DNA of 64,000 nt from contig WQVD01000011.1 of NCBI GenBank assembly GCA_009781755.1, positions 1-64,000 on the forward strand. Reading direction: 5' to 3'. Origin of the DNA: Defluviitaleaceae bacterium. Lineage in GTDB: Bacteria; Bacillota; Clostridia; Lachnospirales; WQUN01. The position numbers and the translations under genes are program-made. The notes under the pieces are model-generated. The model had not been told where the DNA came from. It worked only from the letters and a program-made list of their open reading frames with translations, and ran no database searches. Numbering within the stretch: the first letter of the stretch is position 1; each line of letters begins with the position of its first letter. Below are positions 43,286 through 51,555 of this stretch, piece by piece.

Positions 43286-44527
43286 ATGGAACGCGGATAT
43301 GATGGATTATGTACAAGATTTACACGAGCGGCATTGTTGTTTATGGTTTTGCTGTTGACCTTGCTGGCCTTGTCCATTGCAATATCGGTGGCAGCGCCGG
43401 GGGTTGCTTTGCAAGCGAAGGCCGAAAGCCCGCGCGTGGATGCAAGGGCATCGCTTCTGATGGAAGCAGAAACGGGGCGCATTCTGCAAGAAGACAACGC
43501 GCATGAGAAACTCGCCCCTGCTAGCGTCACCAAGATTATGACCATGCTGCTCATCTATGAAGCGCTGGATCAAGAGCGCATCAAGTGGGATGACACCGTG
43601 ACCATCAGCGCATATGCGGCGTCTATGGGCGGCTCGCAGATTTTTCTCGAAGCCGATCAAAAGCAAAATGTGCGCGATTTGACCAAAGCTATTGTCATCG
43701 CATCGGCCAATGACGCGGCTGTGGCCATGGCGGAATTCATCGCAGGTAGCGAGGATGCCTTCGTGACGCAAATGAACAAAAAAGCCGCCGAGCTGGGTAT
43801 GACCAACACCACTTTCAAAAACGCTTGCGGTTTGGATGCCGACGGCCACTTAACCACCGCATACGACATCGCCCTCATGACGCGTGAGCTCATCCTCAAA
43901 TACCCCGACGTAATCGAATATGCCACCACACGTTTAGACTCCGTCACCCACAGCACCAAGCGCGGCGATGAAGAATTCGGCCTGACCAATACCAACCGCT
44001 TGTTGACCCGCTATCAGGGTATCACCGGCATGAAAACAGGTTCCACCGGTTTGGCAAAGTATTGCATTTCTGCCACCGCCAAAAAAGAGGGCATGCATCT
44101 CATAGCCGTCATTCTGGCTGCGCCCGACCCAACCATACGCTTTGACAATGCCGTCAAACTCCTGGACTACGGCTACGCCAACTACGCCCTCATCGCCAAG
44201 GAAGAATCCGGCACACCCATGGGTGAGGTCGCCATCTCCAAAGGCAAGCTAGAATCCGTGCCCGTGGTCATCAAGGAACAAACCAACGTGCTGGCACCCA
44301 AAGGCAAACACATTGTAGTAGACGGTGAAGTGCAAATATCCGAAGAAGGCCTAACCGCACCCGTACAAGCCGGAACACCGGCAGGCATCGTCATCTACAC
44401 CCACGAAGGCGAAGAAGTAGGCCGCAGCGAACTCATCGTAGCCGAAGACATCGCCAAGGCCGAATTGGGGGATGTCTTGAATAGGATGTTCGCGCGGTGG
44501 TTGTTTGTGGAAGTGGCAAAGGAGTAA
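43286..44527 (+). CDS. dacF: D-alanyl-D-alanine carboxypeptidase (DacF/PBP5 type)
   Basis: A 413-residue low-molecular-weight penicillin-binding protein (peptidase S11) trimming pentapeptides in the wall. It has an N-terminal signal/anchor (~15-40), catalytic 'APASVTKIM' (SxxK), 'IASANDAAVAM' (SxN) and 'GMKTGSTG' (KTG). A C-terminal PBP5-like beta domain follows ('GKLESVPVVIKEQTNVL'). Only ~70 bases separate it from ftsZ. ATG 43286 is nine bases after AGGGAGG, which is buried in a terminator stem. The DacF name is by similarity; DacF in Bacillus is sporulation-linked. Confidence 0.92.
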   Translation: MERGYDGLCTRFTRAALLFMVLLLTLLALSIAISVAAPGVALQAKAESPRVDARASLLMEAETGRILQEDNAHEKLAPASVTKIMTMLLIYEALDQERIKWDDTVTISAYAASMGGSQIFLEADQKQNVRDLTKAIVIASANDAAVAMAEFIAGSEDAFVTQMNKKAAELGMTNTTFKNACGLDADGHLTTAYDIALMTRELILKYPDVIEYATTRLDSVTHSTKRGDEEFGLTNTNRLLTRYQGITGMKTGSTGLAKYCISATAKKEGMHLIAVILAAPDPTIRFDNAVKLLDYGYANYALIAKEESGTPMGEVAISKGKLESVPVVIKEQTNVLAPKGKHIVVDGEVQISEEGLTAPVQAGTPAGIVIYTHEGEEVGRSELIVAEDIAKAELGDVLNRMFARWLFVEVAKE

Positions 44528-44529
44528 AA

Positions 44530-44800
44530 ATCAAGATCAAAACCTTGGGCGCTGCCCAAACCCGCGAGGGGGAGGCGTCCCCCTCGACCCGCGCTATGCT
44601 TCGCGTGGCTTGACGCATGGCCAGTGCAAATCCAATAAAAAAATCGCGCCTCCGACGGCGCGATTTTTTAATATTGGTACTAGCCATAATTAAGAGGGGG
44701 CGACGCCCAAAGCGGGGTCGAGGGGACGCGTTCCCTCGCGGGTCTGGTACCGGCTAAAGCCTTATTTGGCAGCGCCCAGGGGCTTGCCTTTGACCCTAGC
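44530..44800. repeat. Modular convergent intergenic repeat element, copy C
   Basis: The left arm ('CCTTGGGCGCTGCCCAAACC', the CGAGGGGG/CCCCCTCG hairpin, 'GCGCTATGCTTCGCGTGGCT') and the right arm ('GGGGTCGAGGGGACGCGTTC', 'GGTACCGGCTAAAGCCTTAT', 'TTGGCAGCGCCCAGGGG') surround a central terminator. The order and sequence match elements A and B. It lies between the carboxypeptidase and the convergent macroglobulin gene. Confidence 0.87.
44637..44671. terminator. Bidirectional terminator at centre of element C
   Basis: AAAAAATCGCGCC (44638-44650) pairs with GGCGCGATTTTTT (44657-44669). The stem is shared with elements A and B; the loop TCCGAC differs. Confidence 0.9.
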
Positions 44801-44802
44801 AA

Positions 44803-47800
44803 CTAGCGTATCGTAATCGTCGCACCCTCGCCAACCGTCATATACCCCGGTGCGTCCATATTCTGCACAACTACGCCCTCGGCGCGGAAAGTACCCGCAT
44901 TCACAACACGCGCATAATAGTAGTAAACGCGTGTCGGGTTGGGGTCGCGGCGGTGCCCGCTGTTCCAATCGAAGAATTGCACGCGTTGGCCTTCGGCGGT
45001 GGCCCAGCGGAAAACACCCGGCGTGGTGGCGTGGTTGCCGAAGCGTGCGGAGCGGGGAGCATGCACGAGTCCGGCGGGCAAGAAGTCGGTAATAATGTAG
45101 GAACCCGTGAGTGCGGTGCGGGAGTAATCGATGGTGATTTGTACACGAATCAAGTCGCCTTGGTCGAAGGTGGTGCGTGGCGTAGTTTCGCCCGCGCGGA
45201 AGAATTGGCGGTTGATGGTAACGCCCGTATCGGAGGTTTCGATTTCTTCCATCGGCACGCGATGGGTGGAAATTGCGCCCACTTCGCCTGTGATGGCAAT
45301 GATTTCAAATTCGTGTAGGTTTTGTGTGGGGATGCGCAGGGTGAAGCGGTTCCAACCCGACAAATCGCGGGTGATTTCTTCGCCAAAGAGGGTGTAGGTG
45401 ACGGAAGCGGCTTGGTCATTGAGGCGGGTAATTTCGTGGGCGATGAAAGCGAGTTGGTTGACTTGCACGACGAGGTCGTCAGTATGGGCGCGGGCAGTGT
45501 AGGTGTGCAGCCCCGTGCGTTCGGGCATGTTTAACTTGGCTGCCAGCAGCGCGGCGTAAGAAGTGCGCTGCAAGATTACATGGCGGAAATCGCCGTCAAC
45601 GCGGTAGAAGGGAGCGATGGGGATGATGTGCGGCGCTACATGCGCGGCATACAATTCCCGCGCGGTGCTGGTGTCACCCAACGCGGCGTAGGCCAAGGCC
45701 AAGTATACCGCGTCTTCGAAGGATAAATTTTGCGCCTGTGCGAAGGCGTGCAAGTGCAGTAACACCGGCTCGCCCAGCAGCGCAAGGCCATATAGGGCGC
45801 GTGGGGTGTGTTGCGCAGTGTCTTCTAATGCGGCGTATAGGAAATTGCGCAGCGCGGGTTGGTTCACGTCGTCCATCACGAAGGGCATCAAGCGTACCGT
45901 CAGCGCCAAATCGCCGGATGCGTAGGGCAACATGGATAGGCTGCCGTCGGGGCGCTGGTAATCAAGCGGGTTGAAATTGTCGGGTTTTGCGAATGTCAGC
46001 ACCTCGGGGAAAAATTCTTGCAACATACGATTCGCCTCGCGCCGCATGACGAGCAATTCCAACCGCGCGCCGTGTGGGTGCCGAACAGATAGGAGCGAAT
46101 TCAAGAAGCGACCGCGCCCCAAATCCGTGAAAGTGATATTCGTCAATCCCGGCCCACCGGGAGCAAATTGCGTGCCCTCCGTCACTTCATAAAACACAGA
46201 AATATCAAGCAACCGATGCGAATCTATCACATCAAAACGGTGCCGCACGATGTCGGTCAAGCCGTTTTCGCAAGTGGCGGAAATGAGAATGGAAAAACTG
46301 CCTTCCTGCGTCATTTCCCACAATGGGATATCCACGCGGCCAAAGGCGTAACCCTCGGCTTGGATGGGGGCGTTTTGCGTGGCGGTTGCGCCGTTGGTGT
46401 ATGCGCCGTCGGCCCATACAGTATAGGTGACGCGCGTACCTGCTTGCAATGCGGTGCCAAAAGCGTTCACGCTAAGCACGGGTACGTCGCCCGTCAAGAA
46501 AATTTCGTTGAGCGTGTAATGCACAAACAGCGGATGGGTGACGATGAGGTTGGACGTGGCGTTGCCCGCGTATAAATCATCGGTGATGCCCGACGCGGTC
46601 AGCCGCCACGACGTAATATTGTCCGGCACGCGGAAAGTGACCGTGGCCACGCCCTGTGCATTGGTACGCGCAGAGAAGAACAAAGCCGTGTCTTCAAAGA
46701 TTTCGCGGATGTGAGCGTTGGCCGCACCGCCACTGTCCGCAGCGGCTTCGGGCGCTGCCGCAAGTGCCATATCCATTTGTTCGGTTACCATGCCGTAACG
46801 CGCTGTATCCCGTGCGCCGCCGCCATGTAAAACGTATTCATGCCCGTCGGATTGAAAAGTGCCATGCGTAGCCAATCGGTGCCGCACGCCGGAGGGGATA
46901 TCGCGGTATAGTTGTGTCAATGTGCGCGGGTCATAATCAACCAGCGCGAACAGCGCCTCATCCACGGCGGCTAGGTTTACATGCGTTTGTACCGCGCGGC
47001 CGCTGGGGTCGGTGACGCGCACAGTTACGGTCGCGGTGTCGCCGGGGCGATAGCTGTCTTGACAAGCGGTAATTTCAAAATTCAACTGCCGACTTTGGTG
47101 GTTGAAGCGCAGCGTTTCTTGCATATGCCAACCGCTACGGTACACATGTCCGTCAAAAAATACGGCATACACGGTAGCGTTGGGCAGATGTTCTTCACTG
47201 AACGTGAATGCCAGCAGGTTCATACCCACGTGGTATTCCACAATGCCGCCCGATGCGACCACGAACAGGAAATTGCCGCGTTCGAGCCGCTCTGTGCCTG
47301 CCATGATGGTCAAATGCACTTCATCGCCGATGTCGTAACCTTCATCCCATTCGCGGCTGCTGTACAAGAAGGGTTCGCCACTTTCTGTACGCCACCAAAA
47401 GTTTTGCCAGTCGCGGCCAATAAATCGATTGTGCTGAATGGTGCGTCGGTTGCCGTCCGTGGTGCTTACACGGGCAAAGTAACTCTCGCCTTCGCGGTCG
47501 GGTACGGTAAAGTCACGCGCAGCTTCGCCTTGTGCATCGGTGTGTAGCGTAAAGCGTTCGATGACTTCCTCGCGGCGGTCATTGCGATAGCGCGGTACCA
47601 CCATGCGATTGATCCAGCAATAGCGCTCGCCAATGCGGGTCGCTACCCAATACACGCGCACGATTTCTACATTCAATTCCTGCCCCACCAACGGTGCGCA
47701 CAAGAAATCACTGCCATGCGCTGCCGTGCCATCATTCAAGCGATCCAACGTGATGGTATGCGCAGAAATTTGCAAATTAGCATCGGTGCCGTCGCGGGTG

Positions 47801-49938
47801 GCGCGCACCTGTACGTCGATGTCGTTGATAAACACTTGCACGTTGTGGCTGCGCCACGTAGGGCCGATTTCGGGCAGGGTTGCATCCAGGTGGAAATTGA
47901 GATTGCCCCGGCCTTGTGCGTTCGCGGGTGCGGTGAAGGAGCCGAGGGTCATGGTTGCTTCACCGTCGTGGTCGGTAGTGGCGTGTCCTACGCGGTGTGG
48001 CACCGTCATAGGCCAGCCCCGCGCGTTGTACGACAGCGCCAAGTCAGGCACAGGCGTGCCTTCAAAAAACGCCGAACGCACTGTAAATTCCACTGTCTCC
48101 CACATAAACATAGCGCGGCGGTCGGCGGAAATCTGTATGTCATACGGTGGCTTTACAAAGTCCTGCACGTCAAAGTTGACCGTATTCAAAACAATGTCGC
48201 CGTGATAAATCGTCAACACATAACTACCCGGATCAAGGTGTGGCAAGCGGATGCTGCCGTCATAACTGCCGCGTTGTACGGGCACCGTTTGGCGGTGCAA
48301 GGTATCACTCTCGCCCCACATGCCGCCCGCACGTCCCCAATGCCAGCCCTCCGTCAGCACTGCCGTTACATAAGAAATATCTTCCCGTACATTGCGGTTC
48401 TGCACAAATCCCCAAAAGTTAACCGTGTCGTTGCGTTGAAAAAGCGTGCGGTCAAGTTGCAATGCCGACCAATACGCCGCACTGGGCTGCGCAAAGCCCC
48501 ATCCCCAAAATCCGCGGAAAAAATGCTGCGGCTGCACATGCCGCGCATAGAAAATTACCAAGCGCTTGCCGTCGGGTGTTTCAATGACCAATCGATCCGT
48601 CGGGTCGGTAAACCCGCCCGCCAATACCGCGATGCCGTCGGCGTTGGTTTGCCCGGTACGTGCAGCATCTAGTAGCGTAGCGTTTTGTACCGCACCCCCG
48701 CTAATCATGTCATTCACCCAAACCAAGGTCTGGTTGTCATCAGCAAATATCTGCACCACCAAATCTGTAATTTGTATCAACATCTGGTCGCTAACGTCGC
48801 CCCCAATAGAGGCATTAATCAAGTAGAAACCCGGCGGCAACGCGTCGGGCAAAACAAGCGTCTCTTGCCAGCCCCATTCATCCACATTTTGTGGTGTAGA
48901 GAAATTCATCCGCGCCACCCGCGTCAAGCCCGCAGTGTCAATATGATGATTGCGCCATGCATGCCAAGCCCAACGCGGCGTATCAAACAACCGCGTCACT
49001 TCACGCGCTGCGTCCTCCGTGTCACCAAAACGGAACACTTCAATATCAACCCGCGGCCGCGTACCGCGATGTGGATAATTCAAACGAAACCGCACCGCAG
49101 GCGGCTCAAAGCTAGGCAGCTCCGTATACACAACATTAAAGTGAAAACTCGTATCCGCCCCAAACACATCCGCATCCGCAGCCGTTTCAAACGCAAAAAC
49201 CACATCCGCATCAATCCGCGCCGCCGTGCCGTCCAATCCCAGCCCCGCCGCTAACGTAACCGTATAAATGCGCCCCGCTTCCAAAGGCTCCGTAGGCATA
49301 AACACCGTCACAGCGCCCCGTTGCACAAACCGCCCCTCCACCGCAGGCTCAATAAAAAAAAACGGGCGCACGTCGCCATGCCCCGCCAAAGAAAAATGTA
49401 ACTCAATACCCGTGTCCACAGGCACATTCACCGACTCATGCGCAGGTAAAACACCCATCAACGCAAAATTCGGCACCGTCTGAAAAGTCCAAGTAATATC
49501 GTCCGCATCCTCAAATGCCAAGCGGAACGTATACACCGCATTAAACGACAACGGCACTTCGGGCGTAACCAACACCGTAGCGTTCCCCTGCGGCTCCAAC
49601 AAAGGCGCAGGCAACCCATCAATCGTAACACGCAACGGATTGGTAAGCGTAGGCGACCCCATAATCGATGGCGGTATGGTGAGCAAAAACGCACTCTCCA
49701 CACAAACGCCCGCATCCCCCAAAGCCTGCGGCACCAACGTAAATCCATTCCTAGGCTCACTCAAAGCCTCCTGCCACCCCAGCGGCATCATCAACGGCCC
49801 CGCCACCGGGTCAATATCCAATTCCATCTGCGTCATATCCAAAGGCGGGTATAAAACAACCTCTCCATCGCCCAGTCGTCCGCACCCCATCAATACAAAA
49901 AATAATGCAACAAACATCAATGCAAATAATTTTTTCAT
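44803..49938 (-). CDS. Alpha-2-macroglobulin-like lipoprotein without thioester
   Basis: A 1711-residue lipoprotein. ATG 49938 follows AAGGGAG; the signal ends in lipobox VLMGC at about Cys19. An N-terminal Big_5-like domain ('ESVNVPVDTGIELHFSLAG') precedes a chain of macroglobulin domains. The MG/A2M core is at ~1080-1200 ('RTNAQGVATVTFRVPDNITSWRLTASGI'). A bait-like Ala/Gly-rich stretch lies just before it ('DMALAAAPEAAADSGGAANA'). Where the thioester CxEQ is expected, the sequence reads 'HPHGARLELLVMRRE' (~1290), so the thioester is lost. Bacterial homologues trap proteases at the envelope; here trapping would be non-covalent. No pbpC neighbour is seen. Confidence 0.9.
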   Translation of the reverse strand: MKKLFALMFVALFFVLMGCGRLGDGEVVLYPPLDMTQMELDIDPVAGPLMMPLGWQEALSEPRNGFTLVPQALGDAGVCVESAFLLTIPPSIMGSPTLTNPLRVTIDGLPAPLLEPQGNATVLVTPEVPLSFNAVYTFRLAFEDADDITWTFQTVPNFALMGVLPAHESVNVPVDTGIELHFSLAGHGDVRPFFFIEPAVEGRFVQRGAVTVFMPTEPLEAGRIYTVTLAAGLGLDGTAARIDADVVFAFETAADADVFGADTSFHFNVVYTELPSFEPPAVRFRLNYPHRGTRPRVDIEVFRFGDTEDAAREVTRLFDTPRWAWHAWRNHHIDTAGLTRVARMNFSTPQNVDEWGWQETLVLPDALPPGFYLINASIGGDVSDQMLIQITDLVVQIFADDNQTLVWVNDMISGGAVQNATLLDAARTGQTNADGIAVLAGGFTDPTDRLVIETPDGKRLVIFYARHVQPQHFFRGFWGWGFAQPSAAYWSALQLDRTLFQRNDTVNFWGFVQNRNVREDISYVTAVLTEGWHWGRAGGMWGESDTLHRQTVPVQRGSYDGSIRLPHLDPGSYVLTIYHGDIVLNTVNFDVQDFVKPPYDIQISADRRAMFMWETVEFTVRSAFFEGTPVPDLALSYNARGWPMTVPHRVGHATTDHDGEATMTLGSFTAPANAQGRGNLNFHLDATLPEIGPTWRSHNVQVFINDIDVQVRATRDGTDANLQISAHTITLDRLNDGTAAHGSDFLCAPLVGQELNVEIVRVYWVATRIGERYCWINRMVVPRYRNDRREEVIERFTLHTDAQGEAARDFTVPDREGESYFARVSTTDGNRRTIQHNRFIGRDWQNFWWRTESGEPFLYSSREWDEGYDIGDEVHLTIMAGTERLERGNFLFVVASGGIVEYHVGMNLLAFTFSEEHLPNATVYAVFFDGHVYRSGWHMQETLRFNHQSRQLNFEITACQDSYRPGDTATVTVRVTDPSGRAVQTHVNLAAVDEALFALVDYDPRTLTQLYRDIPSGVRHRLATHGTFQSDGHEYVLHGGGARDTARYGMVTEQMDMALAAAPEAAADSGGAANAHIREIFEDTALFFSARTNAQGVATVTFRVPDNITSWRLTASGITDDLYAGNATSNLIVTHPLFVHYTLNEIFLTGDVPVLSVNAFGTALQAGTRVTYTVWADGAYTNGATATQNAPIQAEGYAFGRVDIPLWEMTQEGSFSILISATCENGLTDIVRHRFDVIDSHRLLDISVFYEVTEGTQFAPGGPGLTNITFTDLGRGRFLNSLLSVRHPHGARLELLVMRREANRMLQEFFPEVLTFAKPDNFNPLDYQRPDGSLSMLPYASGDLALTVRLMPFVMDDVNQPALRNFLYAALEDTAQHTPRALYGLALLGEPVLLHLHAFAQAQNLSFEDAVYLALAYAALGDTSTARELYAAHVAPHIIPIAPFYRVDGDFRHVILQRTSYAALLAAKLNMPERTGLHTYTARAHTDDLVVQVNQLAFIAHEITRLNDQAASVTYTLFGEEITRDLSGWNRFTLRIPTQNLHEFEIIAITGEVGAISTHRVPMEEIETSDTGVTINRQFFRAGETTPRTTFDQGDLIRVQITIDYSRTALTGSYIITDFLPAGLVHAPRSARFGNHATTPGVFRWATAEGQRVQFFDWNSGHRRDPNPTRVYYYYARVVNAGTFRAEGVVVQNMDAPGYMTVGEGATITIR

Positions 49939-49959
49939 AAGGCATCTCCCTTGTACATG

Positions 49960-50012
49960 TGGTATGTATACCAACTATAACGGAATTATATAGGAAGCGT
50001 TCCATGTGTTAA
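49960..50012 (-). promoter_or_regulatory. Promoter and palindrome of the macroglobulin gene
   Basis: On the minus strand: TTAACA (50012 to 50007), 16 bases, TATAAT (49990 to 49985). Just downstream, around the expected start site, lies the palindrome TGGTATGTATACCA (49960-49973), a plausible repressor site. Confidence 0.6.
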
Positions 50013-50051
50013 ATAATTACATTACATTAATGTTACAAGCCTGTTTTTACC

Positions 50052-50080
50052 TTGACATGTATAATTACTCAGTCCATAAT
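50052..50080 (+). promoter_or_regulatory. Promoter for the AT-rich orphan gene
   Basis: TTGACA (50052-50057), 17 bases, CATAAT (50075-50080). The leader to the gene is ~180 nt and AT-rich. It contains a GAAAGGAGGAAA sequence at ~50170 that is not followed by a usable start. Confidence 0.6.
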
Positions 50081-50265
50081 ATGCTCAAAGTAAAAATGGT
50101 AATAAATGCTAATTGTGTAAATATATGAAATTTATTAATATGTTTATGTAGACAAATTATACATAATATTGAAAGGAGGAAATCTTATAACTTTTTAATA
50201 GAAAAACATAATCACGAATGGACAAGCTTTACTGATGGAAATTTGCATTAAAGGAGGCTTCCGTG

Positions 50266-50874
50266 ATGATCAATGATATTATATTAAACATACAAGCATT
50301 TATAACCGAACATGGTTTTATGTTTGGATTTGTCTGTATTTTCTTTTTTTTGCTAAGCATTATTATAAATATGATACTTGGAGACGCGATAAAAAAACTT
50401 TATGAAAAGATAAAAGAATATTTTGGAGTTACAAAAAAAGAAAGTTTTATGTTCCTCGTGGCTTTATTCGTACTTGCGGGTATATTATTTATAACCCACA
50501 ATATAGACGCAAATCCGCCGATTGAATATAATTTTTCCAGCCCACCGAAAAGTAATAACATCGTAGACGACTATTACTGTATTAATTGCGATTGTAACTA
50601 TGATAAAGAATGTTTTATATACCGCGATCTTGTAGTATTGCAAATTAATATTAACGATTTAGTAAACGTTACAACATATTGCAAGGCTGGCGTAAACAAC
50701 CCAATTAATCAAGGGGCGCGAATTTATCAGTATTTTGTAAAAAATAGAGTGCCATTACGAGTCATAAACATTGACAATGAAATCGGAGAGGTTCTTTTAT
50801 GTTCGTGTCACATTATGGCTAGCTGTTTTGATACGTGGGTTTCGATTTACACTTTGGAAATTATCTCACAATAA
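50266..50874 (+). CDS. Orphan membrane protein, AT-rich
   Basis: A 202-residue protein with two hydrophobic segments (~16-40 and ~65-82) separated by a basic amphipathic stretch ('KKLYEKIKEYFGVTKKE'). A ~110-residue extracytoplasmic or cytosolic tail has a cysteine cluster 'YYCINCDCNYDKEC' and later 'CSC'. No family is recognised. ATG 50266 is eight bases after AAGGAGG (50251-50257); GTG 50263 is too close. It has its own promoter and a perfect-stem terminator, and is much more AT-rich than its neighbours. It is probably a laterally acquired cargo gene. Confidence 0.65.
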   Translation: MINDIILNIQAFITEHGFMFGFVCIFFFLLSIIINMILGDAIKKLYEKIKEYFGVTKKESFMFLVALFVLAGILFITHNIDANPPIEYNFSSPPKSNNIVDDYYCINCDCNYDKECFIYRDLVVLQININDLVNVTTYCKAGVNNPINQGARIYQYFVKNRVPLRVINIDNEIGEVLLCSCHIMASCFDTWVSIYTLEIISQ

Positions 50875-50900
50875 ACAAATTGATACAATTATATTGATTG

Positions 50901-50954
50901 AATCATAAAAGTCCGCAATGGTATTGATTAATACCATTGCGGACTTTTATGATT
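50901..50954. terminator. Perfect 25-bp inverted repeat, bidirectional terminator
   Basis: Two perfect 25-base arms (50901-50925 and 50930-50954) around a GATT loop, containing AAAAGTCCGCAATGGTATT and its complement ending GCGGACTTTTATG. It has U-tracts both ways. It is unusually long and perfect for a terminator. Confidence 0.85.
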
Positions 50955-51500
50955 AGCGAAGCACAAACACAATGAAACACGCATTATCATGCGAATCTCT
51001 TATAAAGAGAGTTGCACAGATTTAAACTTGTAAAGTGCAATAGAATCTGACGAAAAATGCAAATTGACTTTTATTTTGACGATATTACTTGGTTATGAAG
51101 TTGATTGTTTTCCTTCCCCAGCCACAGCACGCTGTACAGTTAAAGCTACGTACCAAGCGGGGGCCTTGCATAGGAGCGTATCCCTTCGACGACGAGTTGC
51201 AAGCTGGCACACACCACCCGGCCGGGGTTATGATACGGCATGTGCTTCACTTTAATCATCTTGGGGCGCGGTTGCTCCCGGTTTTGTTTTATGGGTACCA
51301 ATCCGTCGCCGCTTGTGCATCAGTGGCGTATGTATCCGGCAGGGACGGGGCTACCGTTTGGCGCGGAACAGGGACGCTTGATGTTTGGGGTCGGGTGTGG
51401 GCCACTCAACGGGTACATAATACAGGGGTATGGATGTTGACATGCACTTGTATTGGATGCACACATGTGTTATAGTTCGCGATTTTATTCGATGGTCATC
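50955..51500. other. Gap without convincing gene
   Basis: About 545 nt between the orphan gene and the lactate permease. The first ~110 bases are AT-rich. The stretch 51110-51470 is G/C-richer and open in two plus frames (51089-51475 and 51240-51440). Neither has a ribosome site, and neither product resembles a protein I know. This could be a decayed gene or unrecognised structured DNA. Confidence 0.4.
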
Positions 51501-51536
51501 AAAAAAGCCCGCAGGCGCATACACCTGCGGGCTTCA
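51501..51536 (-). terminator. Terminator of the lactate permease gene
   Basis: AAGCCCGCAGG (51505-51515) pairs with CCTGCGGGCTT (51524-51534). On the minus strand it is followed by a run of T (plus-strand AAAAAA at 51501-51506). Confidence 0.88.
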
Positions 51537-51555
51537 TTATTTATGGCGTAAATTA

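Noticed and set aside
51089-51475. Open frame of 128 codons on the plus strand
   Set aside because: No ribosome site or promoter, odd composition (many His, Cys, Trp), an equally open overlapping frame, and no recognisable similarity.
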